DNA of 64,000 nucleotides from an uncultured Eubacteriales bacterium (GTDB lineage: Bacteria > Bacillota > Clostridia > Oscillospirales > CAG-382). Each line of letters begins with the position of its first letter. The stretch's first letter is position 1. This document shows, one piece after another, positions 17,938 through 26,387 of this stretch. Position numbers and translations under genes: made by a program. The notes under the pieces were generated by a model. It was not told where the DNA came from. It worked only from the letters and a program-made list of their open reading frames with translations, and made no database searches. The stretch lies in contig URVJ01000014.1 in NCBI GenBank assembly GCA_900551295.1, forward strand, positions 5,784 through 69,783. The letters are read 5' to 3'.

Positions 17938-20900
17938 TTAACCGTTATCAAGATCTCTCCAGACTGTTACGGTATTATTCTTATATTCATAAGACTTTGA
18001 ATCGCCCTTTACGACTTTATCAAAGGTATAATCTACCGTAACGTCCTTATTATCGTTGGCGTGGATAATATTGATTGCCTTCTTCGCCTTTGCGTAATCT
18101 TCCTTGGTATAGGTTCTGTTGAACTTGGAGGAAGCAAACTTTTCGAGTATTACTTCGATTCTTGCGGCAAACTTTACGGAGAGCTTATCATATGCTCCGT
18201 CCGCAACCTTATTGCGTGCAAGCTTATCTATATAATCCTCAATATCTTTATCGGTTACTTTCTGACCTGCCTTGATGATGTCGTTCTTGATCATATCGTC
18301 TTTCATGATATCATCTACAAGGTCTTTAAGGCTTGTGGGTATTCCGTTTGTATTATAGAGGTTGAGAAGGCCAACCGCGTAGTTTACATAGTGGAGAACT
18401 CTCTCCTCGGACTTATCGAGAACCTTATTGAGATCCTCGCTGCTTACGTTTCGGCAGTACCATACGAACATATCGTCAACAAGTACGGAGGACGCCTTTA
18501 CCATATTATAGTAATCGTCGAACTCTTTGAGAGTATATCCCGAGCCGACTGCGGTATAAGGCTTTGCCGAGCCGTTGAACCAGTTTTCGGCGTTTGTAAG
18601 CTCAAGAAGAGGATCAACGTACGGGTTCTGTTCAACGTACTTATTATACTTACCGTAGAATTCGGGCTTTCTGTTATTGATTTCGTCGCCGAGTCTGTCG
18701 TACTTATCAATAGCATATGCCTGCATGGGAATGTAAACTTCGCTTACGGGGTTGAACTGAAGCGTTACGCCGCTGTCAAGAGTTGTTGTTGCGGAAGAAT
18801 CGGCATTGATAAGTGCCATTGCGGCGTCTATCTCATTGAGGTATCTTGTTCTTGTACGTTCGTAGATAGGTCTGATTATATCGTTGGGAAGATTATCGAT
18901 AAGGGATTGAGGCACTCTTGTGAGATACTTTGCGATCATACTGTCATAATCGCTCTCATCGACAAAGTCACGAAGTGCGGATACTATTATGAGGTTATCC
19001 TTATTTACATCGAACTGTTCGTCATGTACGAGCTGATCTTTAAGAATTACGAGCTGATCTTCGATCTTATTTCTGTAATCTTCCTTTTCCTGTGCTATCT
19101 GGTCTGCAAATTCGGCCTTGATGTTCTCACGGTACTGATTGATAAGTTCATCAATTTCTGCGTCGGTAAGACCGTTTATATAGTCATGGGTATATGAAAC
19201 AAGGTCATCGCTGTAATTTGCAAGTATGTCAGACTTATTTGCAATCAGGTAGTTATTTACGTAAGCTGCCTTTTCGAAATCGCTGAGCGACTGATATGCA
19301 AGCTGCTGCATTGAATCAAGTGTGGGAAGTACCTTTGACTCAAAGAGTGTAAGACCGTATTCTGCGCAGATGGTTTCGTACTTATCGGTGCAGATAGTGA
19401 GAAGCTGTGCGTCGGTCGCGCTTCTGAAGTAGATCTTTCCGTACTTCTGAAGAAGTGTATCGTCATCAAGATTTGCATTGATCTCAAGTCTGTCATCAAG
19501 GAACTTTTTGAGGTTTGCCTCTCCGAGAACCGTTACAAACTTGACCATTCTGTTTACGTTGAGAATTTCCTTGGTTGCGGGATCGATAAGACCCCTTTCG
19601 GCAAGCTTATCTTCGAACTTTCCGTCGACCTTTGAATCGTAAACTGTCTTAATGTAGCTTTCGTTGATAAACAGTGCGTCCTTAATGGTATCTATAACTC
19701 TGCTGTCGTCTTCATAGGGTGCGCTGAGCATAAAGTTAAGGGTAAATCTCGGTGTGTCAACTTCAAGATGCGCCATCTTTGAAGTATAGTAAAGTTTGAA
19801 CACCTTAGGATCGGCAGAACTGTCAACCTTTGTGCTGTCAACAACAAACTGCGTCCAGTCGCCTGTGGTTTCGTCTTCAAACAGCCATCTGTAATTGATT
19901 ACGTGCTGATATTCCTTGCCGACATAGTAGCTGCTGAGTGTTCCGTCCTTATAGAAGCCGTTGACCGACCAGGGTGCTACTTCCGTCGGGAAGTCGGACT
20001 CTGCAAGCGTCGAACCGACCTTTACGTCCATTGTCTTTACAAGCTTTTCTGCCTCGGACTTTGACGGATCGTAGAATTCAACTCTGACAAGGATAGTTTT
20101 CATTACAGCCTTGAATTCAGTATCGGTGTTTATAGCATAAGACGCAACATCTATTACATTTGTTCCGTCAATCGACCAGCCTTTGAAAATTTCTCCCTCA
20201 ACAACGGGGTCTGCCGGCTGTGTTGCATATCCTCCGCCGAATACCTTTGTTGTTGCGACGGTTGCTCCGTTGACAGTGAATATTACGTTGTACTGAACGG
20301 TGCTGTTATCGTAAACTGCGTAGAAGTTTTCTGCAGTTGTACCAACTGTATAAATATTAAAGTCAACGATATTTGCAAGAGTTCCGTCGGTTGACCAGCC
20401 GCAGAACGGCTTTCCGTCCTTTTCCGCCGCAGGTGCTGCGGGAGGAGTGATCTTGCTGCCGTATTTGGGATTGAGAGTTGCTCCGACCTGAGTTGTTCTG
20501 TCGGAATCGAAGAACTTGACATCGGGTCTTACTCTCTTATAGTAAACCTTGAGTTCAAGCGAGCCGTCTGTCTTTACGGTGCCTGACATTACGGAATTTA
20601 CGCTGTCAAATTCAAATCCTTCGGGAACGGCTGCTGCGTCAAGTTCGTTTGCAGTTACGGTCTCGCCTGCGTAATCCGTGCCGGTAATTTTGAGTGTGTC
20701 ATCGGCAGTGAAATCGTCATCACCGAGGTTTTCAAAGTAGTAGTTTATTACATATGCATACTTTGCGGCGGTTTCAAACAAGGGTTTGAGGGTAACATCT
20801 GCTGTTACGGTAATATCCGCAAGCTCAACCTTATTTACTCCGTCCAAAGACCAGCCTATGAACTTCTTTCCGTCGGGAGCGGCGGTCGTTCTGCCGGTAT

Positions 20901-23133
20901 TTGCAATTTTTCCGCCGTATTTTACGGTTTCGGTGAATGCTGCAATCTCCGCGCCGTCCTTATCCAAGAACTTTACGGTATATTCTATTCTCTTATAGTA
21001 TCTTGCAAGTACGATAACGTTGTTCTTATCTACTGTGCCGTTTACAATTCTGCCGGGATGCGCCGTATCTTCTTCAAAGCCTGTTTCGGTATAAGTCTTT
21101 GCGGTAACGGCTGTTCCGTCATAGTCGTAACCTGATATGGTTGTCTTTAAGGAATATGTACCGTCAAGATTCTCGGTATATATTTCGGTCTTGTACTCAT
21201 ACTTGTCAGCTTCGACAAATACGGGTTTAAGAGTAAGATCTGCCGTAACGGTAAGTGACGCAAGGTCAATCTTATTTGTTCCGTCCAAAGACCAGCCCTC
21301 AAACTTCTGACCTGCGGGAGCCGCGGTAGTTCTGTCGGTATTTGCAATCTTTCCGCCGTATTTTACGGTTTCGGTGAATGCTGTAATCTCCGCGCTGTCC
21401 TTATCCAAGAACTTTACGGTATATTCTATTCTCTTATAATATCTCTTTAAGGTGAGCGAGCCGTCTTCGGCAACGGTTCCGCTTACAACTCTGTCCGCAT
21501 GGGTATCATTTTCGACAAAGCCTACGGGAATAGGCAAAAGTCCGGGCGCCGTTACGTTCTTACCTATATAATCAAGTCCGGAAACCGTAAGCGCACTGTC
21601 AATAACATAATTGCCGTCAAGATCTTCAAAGTAATACTCTGTCTTATATGCCGCCTTATCTATATCAACGAGTACTGCATATATTGTAACATTTGCGGCA
21701 GGCATCTTGAACGCTGCAAAATCAACAGGGGTTGTTCCCTCTTTATCGAAGCACCATACTATCTTCTTTCCCTCGGGAGCAGCCGACGGCGTCGGGATTG
21801 CGGATTCGGGAATGCTTGCTTCGTACTTATAGTTCTGTGTTTCGCCGAGCTGAGTTGTTGCATCGGTATCAATAAACTTTACGCTGTATTCATTTCTGGA
21901 GTAGTATCTCTTGAGTACAAGGTAACCGTTTTTGATAGTACCTACCGTAATTCTTCCGGCATGAGTCGTATTTTCGCTGAAACCTACGCTTTCCTCTGCG
22001 GTAAGTTCCTTCGCTGAAACTATTTCGTTGTACTTGCCCTGTGCGGTCTTTGTAAGTGAATCGTCAAGCACGTAATTTCCGTCAAGGTCTTCAAGGTAGA
22101 ACTCGGTTTTGTAGTTATATCTTCTGGTAACCACTCCGCCGCCGCCACCGCCGCCGCCGGTATTTCCGCCGGGCTTTGTATCGGGCTGATTTGTAAGGAA
22201 GGTTGCGGGAGTTATTTCTTCAAGATTATTCTTGAAAGGTACGTCCGTGCGGTAGTTATGGAAGTTTACCGTGCCGTTGGGGTCATTGATTATAACCTTG
22301 CCGTCCGCGGTAACATTCTTAAATGTAACCGTACCTTCGCCGCCTCTTACAAGTATACGTCCGGTTACGTGAACATTTGTAATATTGCAGTTTCCGTTTC
22401 CGATACCGTCTGCAAGTATAAGGTCGCCGTTTACGGTTACGTTTTCAAGCGTTACGTCCTTTGATCTTATAAGCACGGAACCGTTCTCTGCTACTTTATC
22501 GTATGTACCGGGTTCGCTTATATATGTTCTTATTATATTATGGAAGATCTGTGCAAGTTCGGCACGGGTGATATATCCTCTCGGTCTTAAAGTATTATTT
22601 TCATAACCCTTGAGATAACCGATCTTTACCATTCCGGATACCGCTGATATTGCCCATGAATCGACCTGTCCCTTATCGGTGTACTTATCGAGAACCGAGT
22701 GATCATCGTCGCTTATGACAAGCACTCTCGAAAGTCCGAGGAACACGTCCTCACGTCTTATAAACTCGTTCGGCTCAAACATATCGTCGCGGGTTCCGTT
22801 GAACACGCCCATCTGATAGGAAAGAGCAACCGAATTATAGAACCAGTCGCTTGCCTTTACGTCCCGTGTGAATGAAATATCCATAGGAACGGTTGCGCCG
22901 AAAGCTCTTGAAATGATGGCTGTCATTTCGGCTCTGGTAAGATTCTTTTTCGGTTCGATCGTTGTCTTTGAAGTTCCGACAAGAAGTCCGTTATTGACTG
23001 CATCCGTCATTGCTTCGGTTGACCAGTCACGCGGAAAATCTTCAAAGTCGCTGACTTTTGCCGCAAATGAAAATGTCTGCATAAGCATTATCACCGCAAG
23101 CAAAATTGCCGTTAAACGGGTTGTCTTTTTCAT
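17938..23133 (-). CDS. Giant SLH-domain surface protein
   Basis: 1731 residues from the ATG at 23133 (AGGAAG upstream). Signal peptide MKKTTRLTAILLAVIMLMQT. Three SLH domains come first (AFGATVPMDISF region, then YQMGVFNGTRDDMFEPNEF, then GYLKGYENNTLRPRGYITRA). A short beta-helix-like part follows (DVTLENVTVNGDLILADG), then a G-rich linker of eight glycines in a row broken by few residues. The middle holds about seven alternating MucBP-like and InlB-like repeats (FYLEDLDGNYVLDD, KFEGWSLDGTNKIDL). Two neighbours are near-identical at DNA level, offset by 441 bases. The last 600 residues are acidic and mainly helical (MAHLEVDTPRFTLNFMLSA onward) with no family I recognise. It is a wall-anchored stalk carrying a helical head. 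It is second in a probable three-gene operon. Confidence 0.88.
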   Translation of the reverse strand: MKKTTRLTAILLAVIMLMQTFSFAAKVSDFEDFPRDWSTEAMTDAVNNGLLVGTSKTTIEPKKNLTRAEMTAIISRAFGATVPMDISFTRDVKASDWFYNSVALSYQMGVFNGTRDDMFEPNEFIRREDVFLGLSRVLVISDDDHSVLDKYTDKGQVDSWAISAVSGMVKIGYLKGYENNTLRPRGYITRAELAQIFHNIIRTYISEPGTYDKVAENGSVLIRSKDVTLENVTVNGDLILADGIGNGNCNITNVHVTGRILVRGGEGTVTFKNVTADGKVIINDPNGTVNFHNYRTDVPFKNNLEEITPATFLTNQPDTKPGGNTGGGGGGGGVVTRRYNYKTEFYLEDLDGNYVLDDSLTKTAQGKYNEIVSAKELTAEESVGFSENTTHAGRITVGTIKNGYLVLKRYYSRNEYSVKFIDTDATTQLGETQNYKYEASIPESAIPTPSAAPEGKKIVWCFDKEGTTPVDFAAFKMPAANVTIYAVLVDIDKAAYKTEYYFEDLDGNYVIDSALTVSGLDYIGKNVTAPGLLPIPVGFVENDTHADRVVSGTVAEDGSLTLKRYYKRIEYTVKFLDKDSAEITAFTETVKYGGKIANTDRTTAAPAGQKFEGWSLDGTNKIDLASLTVTADLTLKPVFVEADKYEYKTEIYTENLDGTYSLKTTISGYDYDGTAVTAKTYTETGFEEDTAHPGRIVNGTVDKNNVIVLARYYKRIEYTVKFLDKDGAEIAAFTETVKYGGKIANTGRTTAAPDGKKFIGWSLDGVNKVELADITVTADVTLKPLFETAAKYAYVINYYFENLGDDDFTADDTLKITGTDYAGETVTANELDAAAVPEGFEFDSVNSVMSGTVKTDGSLELKVYYKRVRPDVKFFDSDRTTQVGATLNPKYGSKITPPAAPAAEKDGKPFCGWSTDGTLANIVDFNIYTVGTTAENFYAVYDNSTVQYNVIFTVNGATVATTKVFGGGYATQPADPVVEGEIFKGWSIDGTNVIDVASYAINTDTEFKAVMKTILVRVEFYDPSKSEAEKLVKTMDVKVGSTLAESDFPTEVAPWSVNGFYKDGTLSSYYVGKEYQHVINYRWLFEDETTGDWTQFVVDSTKVDSSADPKVFKLYYTSKMAHLEVDTPRFTLNFMLSAPYEDDSRVIDTIKDALFINESYIKTVYDSKVDGKFEDKLAERGLIDPATKEILNVNRMVKFVTVLGEANLKKFLDDRLEINANLDDDTLLQKYGKIYFRSATDAQLLTICTDKYETICAEYGLTLFESKVLPTLDSMQQLAYQSLSDFEKAAYVNNYLIANKSDILANYSDDLVSYTHDYINGLTDAEIDELINQYRENIKAEFADQIAQEKEDYRNKIEDQLVILKDQLVHDEQFDVNKDNLIIVSALRDFVDESDYDSMIAKYLTRVPQSLIDNLPNDIIRPIYERTRTRYLNEIDAAMALINADSSATTTLDSGVTLQFNPVSEVYIPMQAYAIDKYDRLGDEINNRKPEFYGKYNKYVEQNPYVDPLLELTNAENWFNGSAKPYTAVGSGYTLKEFDDYYNMVKASSVLVDDMFVWYCRNVSSEDLNKVLDKSEERVLHYVNYAVGLLNLYNTNGIPTSLKDLVDDIMKDDMIKNDIIKAGQKVTDKDIEDYIDKLARNKVADGAYDKLSVKFAARIEVILEKFASSKFNRTYTKEDYAKAKKAINIIHANDNKDVTVDYTFDKVVKGDSKSYEYKNNTVTVWRDLDNG
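20888..21444 (-). repeat. Tandem 441-base repeat inside the giant SLH gene
   Basis: The stretches 20888-21003 and 21329-21444 are 116 bases each and differ at about five positions. Their offset is 441 bases, exactly 147 codons. They encode consecutive InlB/MucBP units (TETVKYGGKIANT in both). This points to recent unit duplication. Confidence 0.85.
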
Positions 23134-23179
23134 GTTTGTCTTCCTTTCGTTATTTCCAAAATAATTCACAACAAAATTA

Positions 23180-24076
23180 TTAAGAATACTTATTTATATA
23201 ATATGCCTTTGTGCTTTCCTTTTCGGAGGCATATGCGGACATTATCGCGTCCGCAAGAGACATATCTCCGCCGCTTTTTTCAAGTACGCCGCGAAGTTCC
23301 GTAACCACCGCGTTGACCTGTGCGTCGCACTGGGCTTCAAGAGCCGAAATCTTTCCGAGATAGCCGGAGGCTATATTTGTCTTTGCGCTTGCGGTCTGCT
23401 GGTCTTTGGGCAGCGCCGCATATTCGGCTTTCATGCTTGAAACAACGCCCTCTATCTCTCCGAGATACTTGGATTTAAGCACATACATCTTAGCGACAAG
23501 TTCTGCGATTTTTTCGTCATACTCCGTACTTGTTCCCGTTCCGTTCTGAGATCCTTGATTCTGCTGCGGCTTTTGGGTATCGGTTGTTTTCGGCGGCTTT
23601 TGCGCCTTTGACGGGTTTGAGGACGGCAAGTTTCCCGAAGGTTTTGTCTGCTGATGCGTGCTTTCCTTCCACTCGTCCTTTATACTGGGAATTACCGTAT
23701 CGGGGTTTTGCGTTTCCGAATTATTTTCGGAGTTTTCCGAATCCGGAGTTTCCGGCTGCGTATCGGTATTTTCATTCAAAACGCCGTCCCTGCCTTTAAG
23801 AAGAAGATCTTTCATCTCCTGTTCGGTAAGGTTTCCGTTATTGAGCTTTTGCAGTTCTTCGAGAGTCAGCGAAAAGCCGAAATCGTTTATCTTATCGACA
23901 AGTTCTTTATCGTTTTTCTCAATATCCGCCTGTATATCGTCTCCGGACGCAGTAAGCCCCTTATAGACAGCCTTTACAAGATCCGGCTTTGCAAAATACA
24001 GTACGGCAAATGCAATTACGATGGCTGCAATTATCGAAAAAATGCAGATCGCCGCGATTTTAAGTACCTTTTTCAC
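23180..24076 (-). CDS. Membrane-anchored helical protein, unknown
   Basis: 298 residues. One N-terminal membrane helix (residues about 5-28, IAAICIFSIIAAIVIAFAVL) without a cleavage site, so a type II anchor. A short helical part follows (TLEELQKLNNGNLTEQEMKD). Then comes a 100-residue linker rich in N, S, T, P and Q, of wall-spanning type. The C-terminal 110-residue helical domain (ELVAKMYVLKSKYLGEIEGV) looks like a coiled coil. I do not recognise a family. It is first in the run leading to the giant SLH gene (46 bases) and the smaller SLH gene, with a consensus promoter upstream. A link between membrane and S-layer is inference from this context. Confidence 0.8.
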   Translation of the reverse strand: MKKVLKIAAICIFSIIAAIVIAFAVLYFAKPDLVKAVYKGLTASGDDIQADIEKNDKELVDKINDFGFSLTLEELQKLNNGNLTEQEMKDLLLKGRDGVLNENTDTQPETPDSENSENNSETQNPDTVIPSIKDEWKESTHQQTKPSGNLPSSNPSKAQKPPKTTDTQKPQQNQGSQNGTGTSTEYDEKIAELVAKMYVLKSKYLGEIEGVVSSMKAEYAALPKDQQTASAKTNIASGYLGKISALEAQCDAQVNAVVTELRGVLEKSGGDMSLADAIMSAYASEKESTKAYYINKYS

Positions 24077-24117
24077 ATCTCGCCACCTCTACATATTAAT
24101 ACAAATTCACATTCTTA

Positions 24118-24146
24118 ATTATACATTCACAAGCCCCTTTTGTCAA
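24118..24146 (-). promoter_or_regulatory. Promoter of the three-gene SLH operon
   Basis: Minus strand: TTGACA (24146-24141), 17-base spacer, TATAAT (24123-24118). Full consensus in both boxes; 41 bases before the ATG at 24076. Confidence 0.87.
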
Positions 24147-24244
24147 TACCAAAACAATAATAATTAATGAAATAATATCGAAAATCTGTCAATTTTATAT
24201 CTTAAATTTAGTTTCATGTACGAAATTTAATCTTGAAAAAAGTC

Positions 24245-24277
24245 CAAAAAACGACATCGTCGAAAAAACGATGCCGT
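24245..24277 (-). terminator. Terminator after rhaM
   Basis: Minus strand: ACGGCATCG (24277-24269) pairs with CGATGTCGT (24259-24251) with one G-T pair. Six T follow (24250-24245). Confidence 0.8.
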
Positions 24278-24329
24278 CACAACTTAAAGCCGTTCAAAAA
24301 ACGTATGCAAAATTACTTTTGCCGATGCC

Positions 24330-24644
24330 TCAATCAAGGTGGAACATTTCGTGCAGTGAAATGCTGACAGGGCTGTTATCGGGATTTGTTTCCATTACGC
24401 TTGCCATAAAATCCCACCACTTACGGTTGATTTCGGTATCCGCATGCTTTGCCCAAAGCTCTTCATCTTCGATCTCTATATAACCGAAGAGAATATTTGT
24501 CTCCTTATCCCAGAATATCGAGTAATTGGAACCGCCGTGTGCGTGAATGGAATCTTTCATCTCCTGCCAGAGTTCATTGTGCCTCTTTTCGTACTCTTTT
24601 TCCATTCCGTCGTAAAGTTTCATTTTGAATCCCTTGCGAATCAT
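24330..24644 (-). CDS. rhaM: L-rhamnose mutarotase
   Basis: 104 residues, the usual size. RhaM interconverts the anomers of L-rhamnose so that the beta form can enter catabolism. Signatures are the N-terminal RKGFKMKLYDGMEKEYEKRH with catalytic histidine, the IFWDKETNILFGYIE strand, and the C-terminal WWDFMASVMETNPDNSP and EMFHLD. It lies 54 bases after the MGH1-type glycosidase with its own AAAGGAAGG site and shares its transcript. No rhaA, rhaB, rhaD or transporter is in the window, so the context suggests release of rhamnose (or a similar deoxysugar) with later steps elsewhere. Confidence 0.93.
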   Translation of the reverse strand: MIRKGFKMKLYDGMEKEYEKRHNELWQEMKDSIHAHGGSNYSIFWDKETNILFGYIEIEDEELWAKHADTEINRKWWDFMASVMETNPDNSPVSISLHEMFHLD

Positions 24645-24698
24645 AATTAAATCCTTCCTTTGTATATATGAAATTCTGTGCCGAACGGTATAATTCCG

Positions 24699-26213
24699 TC
24701 AGGCTTTAATAATCTCGCTTTTGCCGTTCCAGAGTATTTCAACTTGAATACTCATTTGTGATTTTACGTGAACGCACGGTTTTTCGTCAGCCGACTTTCT
24801 TTCGTCACAGACAAGATCGGCAAACTTTCCTCCGCCGATCGGGTAGCGTTCGACGCCGTGTCTTTGGGTTCGGTTTATGTGCCATATCAGCTTATTTTCA
24901 CCTGCGGCGGCGCGTATTCCTAATACATATTCTATCATTACGGAAATCGGGACAAGCCCGGTCCAGCCTACGAAATCAGCCTTTGACGATCCGCCTCTTT
25001 CTATAAGTTCCGGCGCATAGTTTTCCCACACCGTCTTTGTATCGCGGTAAACCCGCGTCACGGCGTCAAGGTGATTTACAGCTATATCGTATGCAAGATC
25101 TTCATACCCGTATTTTTCAAGTCCGCGCAGCACCATGTAGTTTGTCGGCGCCCAGACAGAGCCGTTCCAGTAATTGCCGGTTTCGCAATAAAACGGATCG
25201 TCTGCGGATACGGTAGGCACCCTGTGCGGACGTTTGAATTCATTTGGATTATCGAGATGGGAAACAAACGCGTCAAGGCGTTCTTTTGGCACAACTCCCG
25301 ATATAAGCGCCCAATACGCACCGATATGCTTTGAATAATTGAGAGAACCGTCGCGGCGAAGATCGTAATAATACGCGGACTTTTCGTCCCAAAGATTATC
25401 ATTGATATATTTTTTGAGGTATTCCGATTCTTCGGAAATCTCCGCAACAGCCTTCTCGCCGTCCCTGCCGAGAATCTTTGCCATTTTTACAAGCAACTCT
25501 CCGCTCAAAACCTGCTGCATATTTGTATCGACCCAGACCATATGTCCGTGCGAGAACTTAGGATTAACGCCTTCGGGCAGTCTGCTGTTTATGTTATCCA
25601 TGCCGCAGCCGAATCCTGACGACCAATAGCTGCCGTCGCGCCATGTGTGATTCTCTTTGAGCCACTCGTGGTATGCAAGCAGACAAGGAAAAACTTTTTG
25701 CAGTCTTTCTTTATCGCCCGACTGTCTGAAAAATTCCCATTCGCACCAAGGCATTATATTAGGTCCGGTTGAGGTGGGATCGAACCTCGAAAATGCGTCG
25801 CCTCCGTTTTTTTCATTAAGCTGACGGCAGATATATCCGTCGCGGTGCTGTTTTGCATAGAAATTATCAAGCGTTTGCTGAAAATTAAATATATGCGACG
25901 CGTATTTGCAGAACATGAGTATAAAGCTCGAATCCCACATAAACAGATCTCCGTTAAACGCAGTATCTATAAACGGAGAAACAAATCCGCTTTCCTTCGA
26001 CGGATTTTTAATATTCTTAAACGCGGTTTTCCATGCAAAATCATAGCATTCAAGCTCGGTTTCGTGACCGTCCCATATCGGTTTCGGAAGCAGATGCTTT
26101 ATTTTTTCATATTCCGGAAGTTCTTCCGTATGTACATCATGAAACGCATTTTCACTAAAATACGGATTATCTATATATGAAATGTCTTTGTTTATCGGAT
26201 AATACTCTCTCAC
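24699..26213 (-). CDS. MGH1-type (GH63/GH37-like) glycoside hydrolase
   Basis: 504 residues from GTG at 26213, which has AAAGGA 8 bases upstream; the in-frame ATG 111 bases earlier lies upstream of the promoter boxes and is rejected. It is an (alpha/alpha)6-barrel hydrolase. Visible blocks are FMWDSSFILMF with the first acidic residue, RFDPTSTGPNIMPWCEWEFF, DGSYWSSGFGCGMDN, HMVWVDTNMQQVLSGELL, and YWNGSVWAPTNYMVLRGLEK. This pattern is that of mannosylglycerate/glucosylglycerate hydrolase and trehalase-like enzymes. There is no signal peptide, so it probably acts on imported sugar in the cytosol. Its partner rhaM suggests a rhamnose-containing substrate, but a rhamnosidase activity is not shown by sequence. 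Confidence 0.85.
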   Translation of the reverse strand: MREYYPINKDISYIDNPYFSENAFHDVHTEELPEYEKIKHLLPKPIWDGHETELECYDFAWKTAFKNIKNPSKESGFVSPFIDTAFNGDLFMWDSSFILMFCKYASHIFNFQQTLDNFYAKQHRDGYICRQLNEKNGGDAFSRFDPTSTGPNIMPWCEWEFFRQSGDKERLQKVFPCLLAYHEWLKENHTWRDGSYWSSGFGCGMDNINSRLPEGVNPKFSHGHMVWVDTNMQQVLSGELLVKMAKILGRDGEKAVAEISEESEYLKKYINDNLWDEKSAYYYDLRRDGSLNYSKHIGAYWALISGVVPKERLDAFVSHLDNPNEFKRPHRVPTVSADDPFYCETGNYWNGSVWAPTNYMVLRGLEKYGYEDLAYDIAVNHLDAVTRVYRDTKTVWENYAPELIERGGSSKADFVGWTGLVPISVMIEYVLGIRAAAGENKLIWHINRTQRHGVERYPIGGGKFADLVCDERKSADEKPCVHVKSQMSIQVEILWNGKSEIIKA

Positions 26214-26279
26214 ATTTACCGTCCTTTCGGGCAAAGCTTCCGCCAAGCGTAACACCGCCGCATATTTTTGTCTTATTAT

Positions 26280-26308
26280 ATTATGCACAAGTTTTTTCCA
26301 AATGTCAA
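26280..26308 (-). promoter_or_regulatory. Promoter of the glycosidase-rhaM unit
   Basis: Minus strand: TTGACA (26308-26303), 17-base spacer, CATAAT (26285-26280); 66 bases before the GTG start. The upstream ATG of the longer reading frame lies outside this promoter, which supports the GTG. Confidence 0.78.
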
Positions 26309-26326
26309 CAGCAATGCGGCACATTA

Positions 26327-26358
26327 TAAAAAAATGCCGCCCCTGTTAAAAGGGACGG
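26327..26358 (-). terminator. Terminator after the SGNH protein gene
   Basis: Minus strand: CCGTCCC (26358-26352) pairs with GGGGCGG (26343-26337), 8-base loop, followed by CA and a T run (26334-26328). Confidence 0.72.
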
Positions 26359-26387
26359 ACGAAAATCTGTTTATGATTTTTTGTATT

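Noticed and set aside
18061..19197. 378-codon frame on the plus strand inside the giant SLH gene
   Set aside because: It is antisense to a well-supported coding region, has no ribosome site and no recognisable family; the open frame follows from the codon bias of the sense gene.
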